Assembly: GCF_001439915.1 (NCBI RefSeq)
Contig: NZ_LMBW01000002.1
Location: 62,001-126,000, forward strand
Length of the DNA: 64,000 nt
DNA from: Fredinandcohnia humi
GTDB taxonomy: Bacteria; Bacillota; Bacilli; Bacillales; Bacillaceae_L
Direction: 5' to 3'
Shown: piece by piece, positions 44,538 through 52,133 of the stretch
How the letters are laid out: each line of letters begins with the position of its first letter
Position numbering within the stretch: position 1 is the first letter of the stretch
Program-made: the position numbers and the translations under genes
Notes under the pieces: generated by a model
The model's input: the letters and a program-made list of their open reading frames with translations, nothing else
Told to the model about the DNA's origin: nothing
The model's database searches: none

Positions 44538-44699
44538 TCTAGTTCCAGGTGCCATCGGCTCGAGTCATAAGCCAATCGCTTCGGAAGGCAGAAGGCGCCT
44601 TCTGTCAGCGCTTGTCTTATGCTTGTCGCATCTGCCAGGACGGCAAGTATTCAAGCGTTAGGCACAGGACGTGCCTGTCCTTAGCTTGAATTGGGGCAC
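44538..44699. repeat. Intergenic repeat family 2, copy 2
   Basis: A GC-rich block bounded by CCAGGTGCC and GGGGCACC, aligning with the reverse complement of 5822-5945. It also contains GCACAGGACGTGCC...TCCTTAG (about 44660-44685), resembling the GCCACAGGACGTGGC element at 53560-53617. No gene lies in 44491-44715. Confidence 0.7.
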
Positions 44700-44715
44700 C
44701 TTGCACTTTTCTTTT

Positions 44716-44982
44716 TTATTCACCTAACTTTTCTTCTTTTAAAACGGATTCGATTCCTTCTAATGCTGCATCTGCATCATTGCCTTCCGCTTGTACGACA
44801 ATTTGGGAGCCTTTTGGTACACCTAAAGACATTACACCCATAATTGATTTAAGATTTACAGATTTTCCGTTAAAGGTAAGTGTAAGTTCTGATTGAAATT
44901 GACTTGCTTTATGTACAAGCTTTGTAGCCGGTCTAGCGTGTAAGCCAGCATCACTAGTAATGGTAAATGTTTTTTCTGCCAT
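44716..44982 (-). CDS. ptsH: Phosphocarrier protein HPr
   Basis: An 88-residue HPr that passes phosphate from enzyme I to sugar-specific EII proteins. The active-site His15 (GLHARPATK) and regulatory Ser46 ([12 protein letters not shown]) are both present, so it is a true HPr and not Crh, which lacks His15. HPr-Ser46-P is the CcpA co-repressor, relevant to the cre-like site upstream of the GH3 gene. ptsI and ptsG are not adjacent, unlike the B. subtilis ptsGHI operon. The short upstream gap holds its own ribosome site. Confidence 0.93.
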   Translation of the reverse strand: MAEKTFTITSDAGLHARPATKLVHKASQFQSELTLTFNGKSVNLKSIMGVMSLGVPKGSQIVVQAEGNDADAALEGIESVLKEEKLGE

Positions 44983-45054
44983 GTTTATCCCTCTTTCTAA
45001 TTTTCATTCTCCTATAGAATAGCCATTAATCACCATGATAATCAAGTATATTTT

Positions 45055-45864
45055 TCAGATTTGGCAATTTGCACAAAAAAATGTTTTCCGAGATGACACT
45101 TCCTTCTTCACAATCACCGAACCACAGCGAACACATGACTCCCCTTCCCGATTATATACTCTACATTTTTCTTCGAAGCCACCTGTTAATTGATCACCTT
45201 TAAAAAGGGGCAAATCGATGTATCCACCGTAGCGAATTCCTTCCTGTAAAACGGATTGAATCGATGAATGCAATTTTTGAAGTTGAGTATTATCAAGTGT
45301 ATTAAGGCTGCGAGTGGGTAATAGTTCAGCTGCAAAGCAAATTTCATCAGAATACCGATTACCGATTCCAGCTATAAAATGTTGATCAACCAGTGTTGTT
45401 TTAAGTTTTCCTTTTTTGTTTTCGGCTAATTTTTGAAAAGTCTCGAATGAAAACCCCGGTTCAATTGGCTCCGGACCTAATTCAGCAAATTCTTCTTCCA
45501 CCTCTTTTAAAGTTAGGAGATGCAGGTAGCCCAATCGTAGACCGATAAAAGTAAGCCTGTGTGAGGTAAGACTAAGAATTACCTGCTTTGATCTTGAAAT
45601 GGTGTCCTTATCTGTTTCAATGTACATTAAGCCACCCAACATGAGATGGAGCAGCAGCTTTTTACCGCTGGCAAGGTCAAAAACGAGATGTTTGCCCCTA
45701 CGATGGATTTGGGTAATTTTATTGCCAACAAGCTCTTCCGTAAAATCGGCAACAGAGCTGTTGATCGATTTTTCACGGTTTACCTCGACAGCTTTAATTG
45801 TATGACCGGCAAATTTCAACTGAAGGAGGTTTTTATATGTCTCCATTTCCGGTAATTCAGGCAT
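45055..45864 (-). CDS. Formamidopyrimidine-DNA glycosylase family protein (Fpg/Nei-like)
   Basis: A 269-residue bifunctional DNA glycosylase/AP lyase homologue. The N-terminus MPELPEMETY supplies the catalytic Pro2 and Glu3; RRGKHLVF holds the beta-hairpin Lys; the helix-two-turn-helix and a C-terminal zinc finger (CxxC...CxxC in CVRCGS and CANC) are present. B. subtilis MutM normally sits beside polA, so this stand-alone gene may be a Nei-like paralogue. ATG 45864 follows TGGAGGTG. Confidence 0.88.
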   Translation of the reverse strand: MPELPEMETYKNLLQLKFAGHTIKAVEVNREKSINSSVADFTEELVGNKITQIHRRGKHLVFDLASGKKLLLHLMLGGLMYIETDKDTISRSKQVILSLTSHRLTFIGLRLGYLHLLTLKEVEEEFAELGPEPIEPGFSFETFQKLAENKKGKLKTTLVDQHFIAGIGNRYSDEICFAAELLPTRSLNTLDNTQLQKLHSSIQSVLQEGIRYGGYIDLPLFKGDQLTGGFEEKCRVYNREGESCVRCGSVIVKKEVSSRKTFFCANCQI

Positions 45865-45976
45865 TGTGACACCTCCATAAATGTTTTGATTATCTTAAGC
45901 AATTTTCAAAAGTTTCATGTATGATGCTTAATGCGTCGGCATACGCCCCGAGCCGATGACAACTGGAAGTAGACAA

Positions 45977-46008
45977 CCAAAAGCCACGAAGAAGTCCTCC
46001 GTGGCAAG
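45977..46008 (-). terminator. Terminator of small gene at 46011
   Basis: GCCACG/CGTGGC stem followed on the minus strand by TTTTGG. Confidence 0.6.
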
Positions 46009-46010
46009 TG

Positions 46011-46250
46011 TTAATGCAGTTTTTCCATTTCATTTTGAAGCTGTTTGGTCCGTTTCGCATTTCCTTCCGCGAAGTTAGCCAGTCTTTCTTTGAGTTCATC
46101 ATCATGATGTACTCGTTCAGAGGTAATCAAATAGCGTCGCATCAATTCAGATTCTGCCTTATAGGCAGTCTCTAGTATTTCCTTTAATGCATAGTCAGTG
46201 AGCGCATCCTCACGGTCATGTTCTCGATCAAAATCCTTTTCATGATTCAT
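46011..46250 (-). CDS. Small helical protein, hypothetical
   Basis: A 79-residue protein with a charged start (KDFDREHDRED) and two helices (LTDYALKEILETAYKAESEL and following). The pattern recalls small helical coat-type proteins, but this is weak. ATG 46250 follows GAGGTG. It is flanked by its own terminator and lies between a glycosylase gene and a membrane-anchored protein gene on the same strand. Confidence 0.6.
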   Translation of the reverse strand: MNHEKDFDREHDREDALTDYALKEILETAYKAESELMRRYLITSERVHHDDELKERLANFAEGNAKRTKQLQNEMEKLH

Positions 46251-46365
46251 GACAAAATCACCTCTTTAGAAGTATTTGCATTTTTGAAGGAGAAAAAGGT
46301 TGTAAAAATTAGTTAAAAATTCGCTAGTCATGCCTCAGATTTTTGTCGTTGGCAGACCCTGAATG

Positions 46366-47175
46366 CTAGTATTCATACACTCTAATTGCGAGCTTGTCCT
46401 TTTTTGATTTAAAACCAACGAGTTGTTCGCCATCGAATAGAAATTTATCGCCACTTATTTTTGTAAGCTGTGTCGTTTGATTGGTTGTTAAATCATGAAC
46501 ATATGCCGAAACCCTGCCTTGATTCTTTATGGTGAAAACAATATGTTCAAGCTCAGGATTGGCATCAATCCAATCGAGTGTCGCTTTTTTTGATGGTAGA
46601 TCCACAACAAGCAAATCCATCTGAGAATTGAATTCTGTCGTATTAAAAATGATTGCTGCGTTTTGCTTTTCTGGATTTGTTTTCGCATACAGCATGCCTT
46701 CCATGTATCCATTTTTGAATTTTATATTGCTGATTTCCGCTGAATCCTCAAATGAAATTTCGGTTACTGTTTCTTTTGTCGCAATATTAATGATTTCCAT
46801 GAAATTGCTGCCATTTTCCTTTTTCCCATACAAATACATCAGGTGGGAATCAGGATTTACTTCGATCCCTTGGTAGTTTTTATCCGGATTTTTTGGAAGC
46901 TGAAAATCCACCCACGGTTTCACATTTTCAATAATGGATTGTTCACGGTCTCCGATATAAAGCTTTTTTTCACCTTTTTCTTCAAGCATGGCGAGAACCT
47001 GATTCCCATAAAACGTAATCCCGTCTATCTTGAAGCCGTTTACAATTAATTGGTTTTTAACGGTTTCTTTGGTGTCTGTATAGACCTCCGAGGGTGAAAT
47101 AATTTTCGAACCGAAAAAAACGACAAACAGGACGATTGCCAGCGTTACGCCATGTTTCACAAAACGATTTTTCAT
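46366..47175 (-). CDS. Membrane-anchored extracellular protein, hypothetical
   Basis: A 269-residue protein with an N-terminal membrane helix (about 10-26) and an outside region made of repeated beta-strand pairs, as in a beta-propeller (YLYGKKENGSNFMEII, HIVFTIKNQGRVSAYVHDL). ATG 47175 follows AAGGTGAT; an ATG three codons upstream is less well placed. No catalytic motif is visible and I cannot name a family. Confidence 0.65.
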   Translation of the reverse strand: MKNRFVKHGVTLAIVLFVVFFGSKIISPSEVYTDTKETVKNQLIVNGFKIDGITFYGNQVLAMLEEKGEKKLYIGDREQSIIENVKPWVDFQLPKNPDKNYQGIEVNPDSHLMYLYGKKENGSNFMEIINIATKETVTEISFEDSAEISNIKFKNGYMEGMLYAKTNPEKQNAAIIFNTTEFNSQMDLLVVDLPSKKATLDWIDANPELEHIVFTIKNQGRVSAYVHDLTTNQTTQLTKISGDKFLFDGEQLVGFKSKKDKLAIRVYEY

Positions 47176-47195
47176 AGTTATCACCTTAATAAAAG

Positions 47196-47230
47196 AGGAA
47201 AAAATCTCGAAACTCGAAATCTTTTCCCCT
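47196..47230 (-). terminator. Terminator of deoD
   Basis: GAAAAGATTTCGA/TCGAGATTTTTTC imperfect stem directly after the deoD stop codon. Confidence 0.65.
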
Positions 47231-47236
47231 CAGCGT

Positions 47237-47941
47237 TTATTTTTCCAATGCTGCTTCCAAAGCAACTTCGATCATATCATTAAATGTGGTTTGACGTTCT
47301 TCCGCTGTTGTTTCTTCTCCGGTTAAAATATGATCACTGACCGTTAATACGGATAATGCATGTCGACCAAATTTCGCCGCTAGTGTATATAACGCAGTTG
47401 TTTCCATTTCAACCGCAAGTATACCATATTGGGCCCATTTTTCTAATTCTGCATTTTCATTGTAGAATACGTCACTTGTAAAGACATTTCCTACTTTTAA
47501 TTTAAGGCCTTTTTCAGTACCTGCATCATACGCTTTTTTTAATAAATCAAATGATGCTGTTGGTGCATAATCCACAGTTCCAAAATTGATACGGTTCATC
47601 TGAGAATTCGTTGATGACGTCATCGCTAAAATGACATCGCGCACTTTTACATCTTTCTGAATCGCACCACAAGTCCCTACGCGAATTAAGTTTTGGACAC
47701 CGTACTCATTCATTAATTCATGTATGTATATGGAGATGGATGGAACACCCATTCCTGTTCCTTGCACAGATACGCGTTTTCCCTTATATGTACCGGTAAA
47801 TCCGAGCATTCCTCGCACTTCATTGTAGCATGTAACATTTTCAAAAAAGTTTTCTGCAATATATTTTGCACGCAAAGGGTCCCCTGGAAGCAATATCGTT
47901 TCAGCAATATCCCCTTGTTTTGCACCAATATGTGTACTCAT
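47237..47941 (-). CDS. deoD: Purine nucleoside phosphorylase, DeoD type
   Basis: Hexameric phosphorylase that cleaves purine (deoxy)nucleosides, mainly adenosine type, in salvage. The 234-residue length is standard. Visible markers: [26 protein letters not shown], the [14 protein letters not shown] segment, VGTCGA, and [15 protein letters not shown] followed by the catalytic Asp in [12 protein letters not shown] 47941 follows AGGAGG. In B. subtilis deoD also lies at the edge of the yod cluster. Confidence 0.95.
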   Translation of the reverse strand: MSTHIGAKQGDIAETILLPGDPLRAKYIAENFFENVTCYNEVRGMLGFTGTYKGKRVSVQGTGMGVPSISIYIHELMNEYGVQNLIRVGTCGAIQKDVKVRDVILAMTSSTNSQMNRINFGTVDYAPTASFDLLKKAYDAGTEKGLKLKVGNVFTSDVFYNENAELEKWAQYGILAVEMETTALYTLAAKFGRHALSVLTVSDHILTGEETTAEERQTTFNDMIEVALEAALEK

Positions 47942-48089
47942 TCATGTTCCTCCTATGTCAAATATTGCACGTTTCCATCTTAACACAATTACATTCTATT
48001 TAAAAATAAGCATGAAAGCAAAAATAGTCATGAACACAAAAATATGGGGAAAGCTATAGTTGTAACATTTCTAAGGAGGGTATTCATAC

Positions 48090-48224
48090 GTGGCTAATGA
48101 AAAAATGAGCAAAAAACTGCGCCAGGCTGTTGAATATGCAAATGCTACCGACACAACAAAGGGTGCAGGGAATCCACCAAATACATCAAAAAAAGAAAAA
48201 GATGGCTTTATCCAGCCTAAATAA
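48090..48224 (+). CDS. Small hydrophilic, spore-type protein
   Basis: A 44-residue, very hydrophilic protein (SKKLRQAVEYANATD ... KKEKDGFIQPK). The start is GTG 48090, nine bases after AAGGAGGG. It is followed 15 bases later by another small basic protein in the same orientation. Composition and size resemble minor small acid-soluble spore proteins, but I cannot match it to a named one. Confidence 0.6.
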   Translation: MANEKMSKKLRQAVEYANATDTTKGAGNPPNTSKKEKDGFIQPK

Positions 48225-48239
48225 CTGGAGGGAATGAAA

Positions 48240-48386
48240 ATGGGTAAGAAAAATCGCGCACGTACAGGTGCACCGAAGAAGAATAATCATGTGCCACCTG
48301 AGGCTATCGAGGCGGAGCAAATCGCACATGGAAAAGAATTTTCAGCTGCAGGCGGCCGTAAAAACGGTCCGGGACATAATCAATAA
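48240..48386 (+). CDS. Small basic, spore-type protein
   Basis: A 48-residue protein rich in Lys, Arg, Asn, Gly and Ala (GKKNRARTGAPKKNNH at the start, AAGGRKNGPGHNQ at the end). ATG 48240 is seven bases after GGAGGG; an ATG two codons earlier is too close to it. Second gene of a two-gene unit ending at a strong terminator. Likely a minor spore-associated protein; this is inference from composition. Confidence 0.6.
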   Translation: MGKKNRARTGAPKKNNHVPPEAIEAEQIAHGKEFSAAGGRKNGPGHNQ

Positions 48387-48391
48387 ATAAA

Positions 48392-48425
48392 ATGGGGTGT
48401 CTGGTTTTTAGGACACCCCTTTTTG
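48392..48425 (+). terminator. Terminator after the two small spore-type genes
   Basis: GGGGTGTC/GACACCCC stem, ten-base loop, T-run. Confidence 0.85.
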
Positions 48426-48433
48426 CAGGAATA

Positions 48434-48466
48434 AAAAAACGACGGGAATCCCCGCCGTCGATTTTT
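48434..48466 (-). terminator. Terminator of yozD
   Basis: CGACGGCGGGG and CCCGTCG arms, seven T on the minus strand. Confidence 0.75.
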
Positions 48467-48640
48467 TCAGTCTTCATTTTCCTCATCAATTACACATTTA
48501 TAGAGCAGGTATTCAAATGTGATATCGGCTAGTTCCTCTAGCTCTTCCTCGCCTGGGGCAAATCCCCTTTGGACAAGCTCGTTATAGAAAAACTCCGCAA
48601 TTTCCTCCGTATCAATAACAACCTCAATTTCCTTCAGCAT
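48467..48640 (-). CDS. yozD: YozD-family protein
   Basis: A 57-residue acidic protein that matches B. subtilis YozD by eye: KEIEVVIDTEEIAEFFYNEL, then ADITFEYLLYKCVID and an acidic tail. Function unknown. ATG 48640 follows AAAGGGGGCGATC; a longer frame to 48682 is rejected. It sits in the same neighbourhood (deoD, yodN, yozE, yokU, kamA) as in B. subtilis, which supports the assignment. Confidence 0.85.
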   Translation of the reverse strand: MLKEIEVVIDTEEIAEFFYNELVQRGFAPGEEELEELADITFEYLLYKCVIDEENED

Positions 48641-48783
48641 GATCGCCCCCTTTAATAAAGATGTATGTTTTATTAACAACACCTATGTCTTTTTCGTATG
48701 TATTTTATTTTTTGGTCATGAATTCAAAGGTTCATACATAGGATGGAATATAAATATTGGACAAGCCTATTGGAGGGGTTCTC

Positions 48784-48969
48784 ATGACAAAGCATGCTGT
48801 TATCGTAAATTTTCCAGTCAAAAAAACAAATAAATTCCTTGAATTTATTGACGGTGATGGGTTCGACAAAGTGTTAGGAAAAGTAACAAAAGGTTTATTT
48901 TCAACTATTTTATTTTTAGGGATCCCTTATTTTGTTTATGTGGTTGTGCAAGCATTTTTCATGGGTTAA
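48784..48969 (+). CDS. Small single-pass membrane protein, hypothetical
   Basis: A 61-residue protein with a short soluble start (KHAVIVNFPVKKTNKFLEFI) and a C-terminal membrane helix (about residues 38-58), so a tail-anchored type. ATG 48784 follows GGAGGGG; the in-frame ATG at 48757 is rejected. Its stop overlaps the convergent yodN stop by four bases. No family recognised. Confidence 0.65.
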   Translation: MTKHAVIVNFPVKKTNKFLEFIDGDGFDKVLGKVTKGLFSTILFLGIPYFVYVVVQAFFMG

Positions 48970-49658
48970 TCGCTACTCTTCCCAGTTTCAAATTTTTGAA
49001 GGTTTTTCATGGCTAAATCCATAACTTCCTTATATTTCTGATCCTGGAACATGTCGTACAGAATTTTGTAGTCGTTGTACACATCTAGTAAGCCATCAAT
49101 GATTTCTTTTTTCTCTTTTTTGATACGCATATGATCTTTTTCGGATTTACGATAGATATCCATATTTTCATACATCCCCACATTTTTGTTTTTCTTTTTC
49201 ACAGAATACTTCAGCGAATATTTTTGAAGGAATGTTTCAGCTTGATCAAAGTCCGCAAATAGTGTTAGCTCATCCTCTCCCGCTTCGAGCCACTCACCAT
49301 CTGTCACTCGCGCTAGTTCGTAAATCACATCCTCCCATGCACCCTCTTTGTATCTCCAAATCTCCGTATGGATCCCGACAATTTTAAATACATCATTGTC
49401 GTATCCTTGAACAAAGACAAGGTCACCAAAATAATATTTATATTCAATTTCAATTTTTTCAATTTCTTTTGGCTTTGCTTTGTATTCTGAAAGCAAAGAT
49501 AACGCCGATTCCGTGTAAAATACCTCACCTTTATTTACTTTATAAATAAAATTCCCGTCAAGCTTGCGGATATCTGTCACAGACCCTACCGTTCCATATA
49601 ACGTAACAACGACGATATCCCCGATTTTGTATTTTGGCATTTTGCTTTTACCATCCAT
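48966..49658 (-). CDS. yodN: YodN-like protein
   Basis: A 230-residue soluble protein, function unknown. Two halves: an N-terminal region with repeated small beta-barrel-like segments (YKIGDIVVVTLYGTVGSVTDI; YYFGDLVFVQGYDNDVFKIVGI) and a C-terminal helical, Lys-rich region. The name rests on position between yozD and yozE and on size; I could not align it in detail. ATG 49658 follows GATGAGG; a second ATG at 49640 lacks a site. Confidence 0.65.
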   Translation of the reverse strand: MDGKSKMPKYKIGDIVVVTLYGTVGSVTDIRKLDGNFIYKVNKGEVFYTESALSLLSEYKAKPKEIEKIEIEYKYYFGDLVFVQGYDNDVFKIVGIHTEIWRYKEGAWEDVIYELARVTDGEWLEAGEDELTLFADFDQAETFLQKYSLKYSVKKKNKNVGMYENMDIYRKSEKDHMRIKKEKKEIIDGLLDVYNDYKILYDMFQDQKYKEVMDLAMKNLQKFETGKSSD

Positions 49659-49837
49659 ATCCTCATCCCTTTAGCTTTTGTGTCGATTTGAAGGGTGTGA
49701 GATAGTATATGCAAGTCTTTTGTAAAACGGCATTCGATTTGGGCTTGTGAGATAAGAAAAATGAAGGGCTGGCGAGCCTAAAATTTATGGGGATTGGAGT
49801 GTTCGATTTAGAGGTCGAAAGTGGTCGAGAAATTCGG

Positions 49838-50001
49838 CTAGTAGAGGTAAATTTTGTATAGTGGCAGTATTTTTGGGATAGTGGCAGTAAATTCTGGATA
49901 GTGTCAGTATTTTCGAGATAGTGGGGGTAAATTGGGGTAGTGACAGTATTTTTGAAATAGTGACAGTAAATTTTCGATAGTGACAGTATTTATATAAAAT
50001 G
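49838..50001. repeat. 20-bp tandem array, eight units in strict A/B alternation
   Basis: Eight units of about 20 bases built on ATAGTGRCAGTA. They alternate between TAAAT and TATTT after GTA: units at about 49838, 49858, 49878, 49898, 49918, 49937, 49957 and 49977. The period is 19-20 bases. It lies in the 416-base gap between the yodN start and the yozE terminator, which holds no real gene. Confidence 0.8.
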
Positions 50002-50037
50002 ATGAATCTTACATAATGAAACAGCTCCAAAAACTAA

Positions 50038-50070
50038 GAAAACCACCGAGAATCCTCATCTCGGTGGTCA
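50038..50070 (-). terminator. Terminator of yozE
   Basis: ACCACCGAGA/TCTCGGTGGT stem with seven-base loop, just past the yozE stop. Confidence 0.85.
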
Positions 50071-50074
50071 AAAA

Positions 50075-50293
50075 TTAGTCCTCGTTCACAAATAGCTCCC
50101 AGGCTTTATCAAAAATGGACATACTTTTTAAATATTGTCCGTTTAGCTCCAAGTAAGAGCTCAATTCATTGTAATCCTTCGAATAAATTGGAAAGCTGTG
50201 ATCCAAATAAACGTCATTAGCCAATTGACTAATCTCATCTTTCGCTTTCGCAGCACGAAACTTCACAATATAATGATAAAATGACTTCCCCAT
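50075..50293 (-). CDS. yozE: YozE-family protein
   Basis: A 72-residue small helical protein of the YozE SAM-like family (UPF0346). SFYHYIVKFRAAKAKDEISQLAND and FPIYSKDYNELSSYLE are the typical segments. ATG 50293. Function unknown; in B. subtilis it lies between yodN and yokU, as here. It ends at a strong terminator that separates the kam-side genes from yodN. Confidence 0.9.
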   Translation of the reverse strand: MGKSFYHYIVKFRAAKAKDEISQLANDVYLDHSFPIYSKDYNELSSYLELNGQYLKSMSIFDKAWELFVNED

Positions 50294-50357
50294 GACAACA
50301 CTTCCTACTTTTGCGTTCGTTTTTTTGTCATTTTATCATGTTAGAGTATCATGTCAA

Positions 50358-50630
50358 CTAAAATCGGAAGTAGTTATGCTTTAAAAATCGTGGAATCTCC
50401 ATAAGTTCCTTGTACTCTATTGATTTAGAAAGTTTTTTCGTATCGATTAACATGAGCTGGTCCTCGATTTCATTAATAATGCTTTCCTCCTGGTATTCCA
50501 TGCCGCAATTTCCACATTTTACACTAGGTGTTTCTGTGATTTCAATTGCATTCGTTCCATCCGGTAGCTCCCAAAACACGCTGTTTTTTGTTTCCCGCGT
50601 TTTTTCAGATTCACACCACATACAATTCAA
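50358..50630 (-). CDS. yokU: YokU-family zinc-finger protein
   Basis: A 90-residue protein with two Cys pairs (CMWC and CGNC, about residues 3-6 and 38-41), a YgiT-type zinc-finger pattern. The start is TTG 50630, eight bases after GGAGG, giving exactly the size of B. subtilis YokU; the TTG five codons upstream lies in that site. It begins 19 bases after the kamA stop, so it is probably co-transcribed. Function unknown. Confidence 0.85.
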   Translation of the reverse strand: MNCMWCESEKTRETKNSVFWELPDGTNAIEITETPSVKCGNCGMEYQEESIINEIEDQLMLIDTKKLSKSIEYKELMEIPRFLKHNYFRF

Positions 50631-50648
50631 TACTATGACCTCCAATCT

Positions 50649-52061
50649 TTAGCTTGATTCTTCCTCTTCCTTACCACCCTGCATTTTTTTCAAAGTAGAT
50701 TGATATTTTTTCTCTTTTAGTTCATCGCGTTTGTCACGCTTATCTTTTAACGTGCTGTGGGTTGGGTCTTCATTGTATTTCTTTCTGCGGGAAATTCGAT
50801 TAATACCTTCTGGGACAAGGTTGAATCCGTCACCTAATAGACCCGCAATTCCTGCTGTTGATTTTTTATCATTAAGTGAGCCGTAATGCTCAGTAAAATA
50901 TGCATCCGCACGGCCGGGGACATAATTCTCTGGCTCAGGATACGTTGTAATGACCCCTTCAAAATTACGAAGCACAGTTTTTTGCGGACTTTGAGATAAT
51001 AGATAATTTGGCTGCAACGCAATTTTCCCACCGCCACCAGGAGCGTCAACGACGAACGTCGGTACGGCATAGCCCGAAGTGTGCCCGCGCAGACCTTCAA
51101 TGATTTCCAAGCCCTTTGAAACAGGTGCTCTGAAGTGACCGATGCCTTCGGATAAATCACATTGATAAATATAATATGGACGAACTCTAATCTTGACTAA
51201 ATCGTGCATCAGCTTTTTCATGATTTCGACGCTATCATTTATACCAGCTAAAATAACAGATTGGTTCCCGACTGGAACCCCGACATTCACCAGCATTTCA
51301 CACGCTATTTTCGCTTCCTCTGTTATTTCAATTGACGTATTAAAATGGGTATTTAACCAAACTGGATGATATTTCTTTAAAATGTTACAAAGGTTTTCAG
51401 TAATTCGCTGCGGAAAGACGACCGGTGCCCTCGTTCCGATTCGTATGATTTCCACATGCGGAATCTCCCGTAAATTTTTTAAAATATACTCAAGGATATT
51501 GTCATTTATCAGTAGACCGTCACCGCCGGAAATTAGGACGTCACGTACTTCAGGAGTGTTCGCAATATAGCCGATCGCAGCATCGAGCTGCTTTTTCGGC
51601 ACCCCCATACCGATTTGGCCGGAAAATCGTCTCCTCGTACAATAGCGGCAATACATCGAACATTGGTTTGTCACCAAAAAGAGGACGCGGTCGGGATAAC
51701 GGTGAGTCAGCCCCGGCACTGGCGAATCCTCGTCTTCTTCAAGCGGATCCTCTAAATCGTATTTTGTCTTATTGATTTCTTTACCGATCGGCACGGACTG
51801 CATACGAATTGGGCAGCGTGGGTCATCCGGATTCATCAACCAAGCGTAATAAGGCGTTATATTTAAAGGAATCGTCTTTGTCGAAATTAAGACACCCTCT
51901 TCTTCCTCTGGAGTAAGGTTAATCACTTTGCGCAAATCATCAATCGTACGGATTGTATTCGTTAATTGCCAAATCCAATCATTCCATTGCTCCTCTGTTA
52001 CATCCTTCCATAATTCGATGTCCTTCCAATGACGCTTTGGCTTATATAAGTTCATCTGCAT
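50649..52061 (-). CDS. kamA: L-lysine 2,3-aminomutase
   Basis: Radical-SAM, PLP-dependent enzyme turning L-lysine into L-beta-lysine. The 470-residue protein follows B. subtilis KamA nearly throughout: YKPKRHWKDIELW at the start, the [4Fe-4S] motif CSMYCRYC, SGGDGLL (SAM/PLP contact), GTRAPVVFPQRI and VDAPGGGGKI with the PLP Lys. ATG 52061 follows GGGAGGAG; an upstream in-frame start is rejected. A sigma-54 promoter lies about 30 bases upstream. The acidic, Lys-rich tail is unusually charged but matches the family. Confidence 0.96.
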   Translation of the reverse strand: MQMNLYKPKRHWKDIELWKDVTEEQWNDWIWQLTNTIRTIDDLRKVINLTPEEEEGVLISTKTIPLNITPYYAWLMNPDDPRCPIRMQSVPIGKEINKTKYDLEDPLEEDEDSPVPGLTHRYPDRVLFLVTNQCSMYCRYCTRRRFSGQIGMGVPKKQLDAAIGYIANTPEVRDVLISGGDGLLINDNILEYILKNLREIPHVEIIRIGTRAPVVFPQRITENLCNILKKYHPVWLNTHFNTSIEITEEAKIACEMLVNVGVPVGNQSVILAGINDSVEIMKKLMHDLVKIRVRPYYIYQCDLSEGIGHFRAPVSKGLEIIEGLRGHTSGYAVPTFVVDAPGGGGKIALQPNYLLSQSPQKTVLRNFEGVITTYPEPENYVPGRADAYFTEHYGSLNDKKSTAGIAGLLGDGFNLVPEGINRISRRKKYNEDPTHSTLKDKRDKRDELKEKKYQSTLKKMQGGKEEEESS

Positions 52062-52090
52062 AAAAAATCTCCTCCCTACTGTCATTTAAC

Positions 52091-52107
52091 ATGCAAGTTG
52101 CATGCCA
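52091..52107 (-). promoter_or_regulatory. Sigma-54 (-24/-12) promoter of kamA
   Basis: On the minus strand TGGCATGCAACTTGCAT fits TGGCA-N6-TTGCA exactly. The inner ATGCAAGTTGCAT is also palindromic. Transcription would start near 52080, about 20 bases before the kamA ATG. Confidence 0.88.
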
Positions 52108-52133
52108 ACAATTAAGTAGAAAGGAGTTTTCAA

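Noticed and set aside
44716-44982. Crh rather than HPr
   Set aside because: His15 is present in the GLHARP motif; Crh lacks the phosphorylatable His.
49838-50001. CRISPR array
   Set aside because: Units are 20 bases with no separate spacers, are degenerate, and there are no cas genes nearby.
49785-50030. 81-residue minus-strand reading frame
   Set aside because: It is a translation of the 20-base tandem repeats, has no ribosome site and gives a periodic sequence without protein features.
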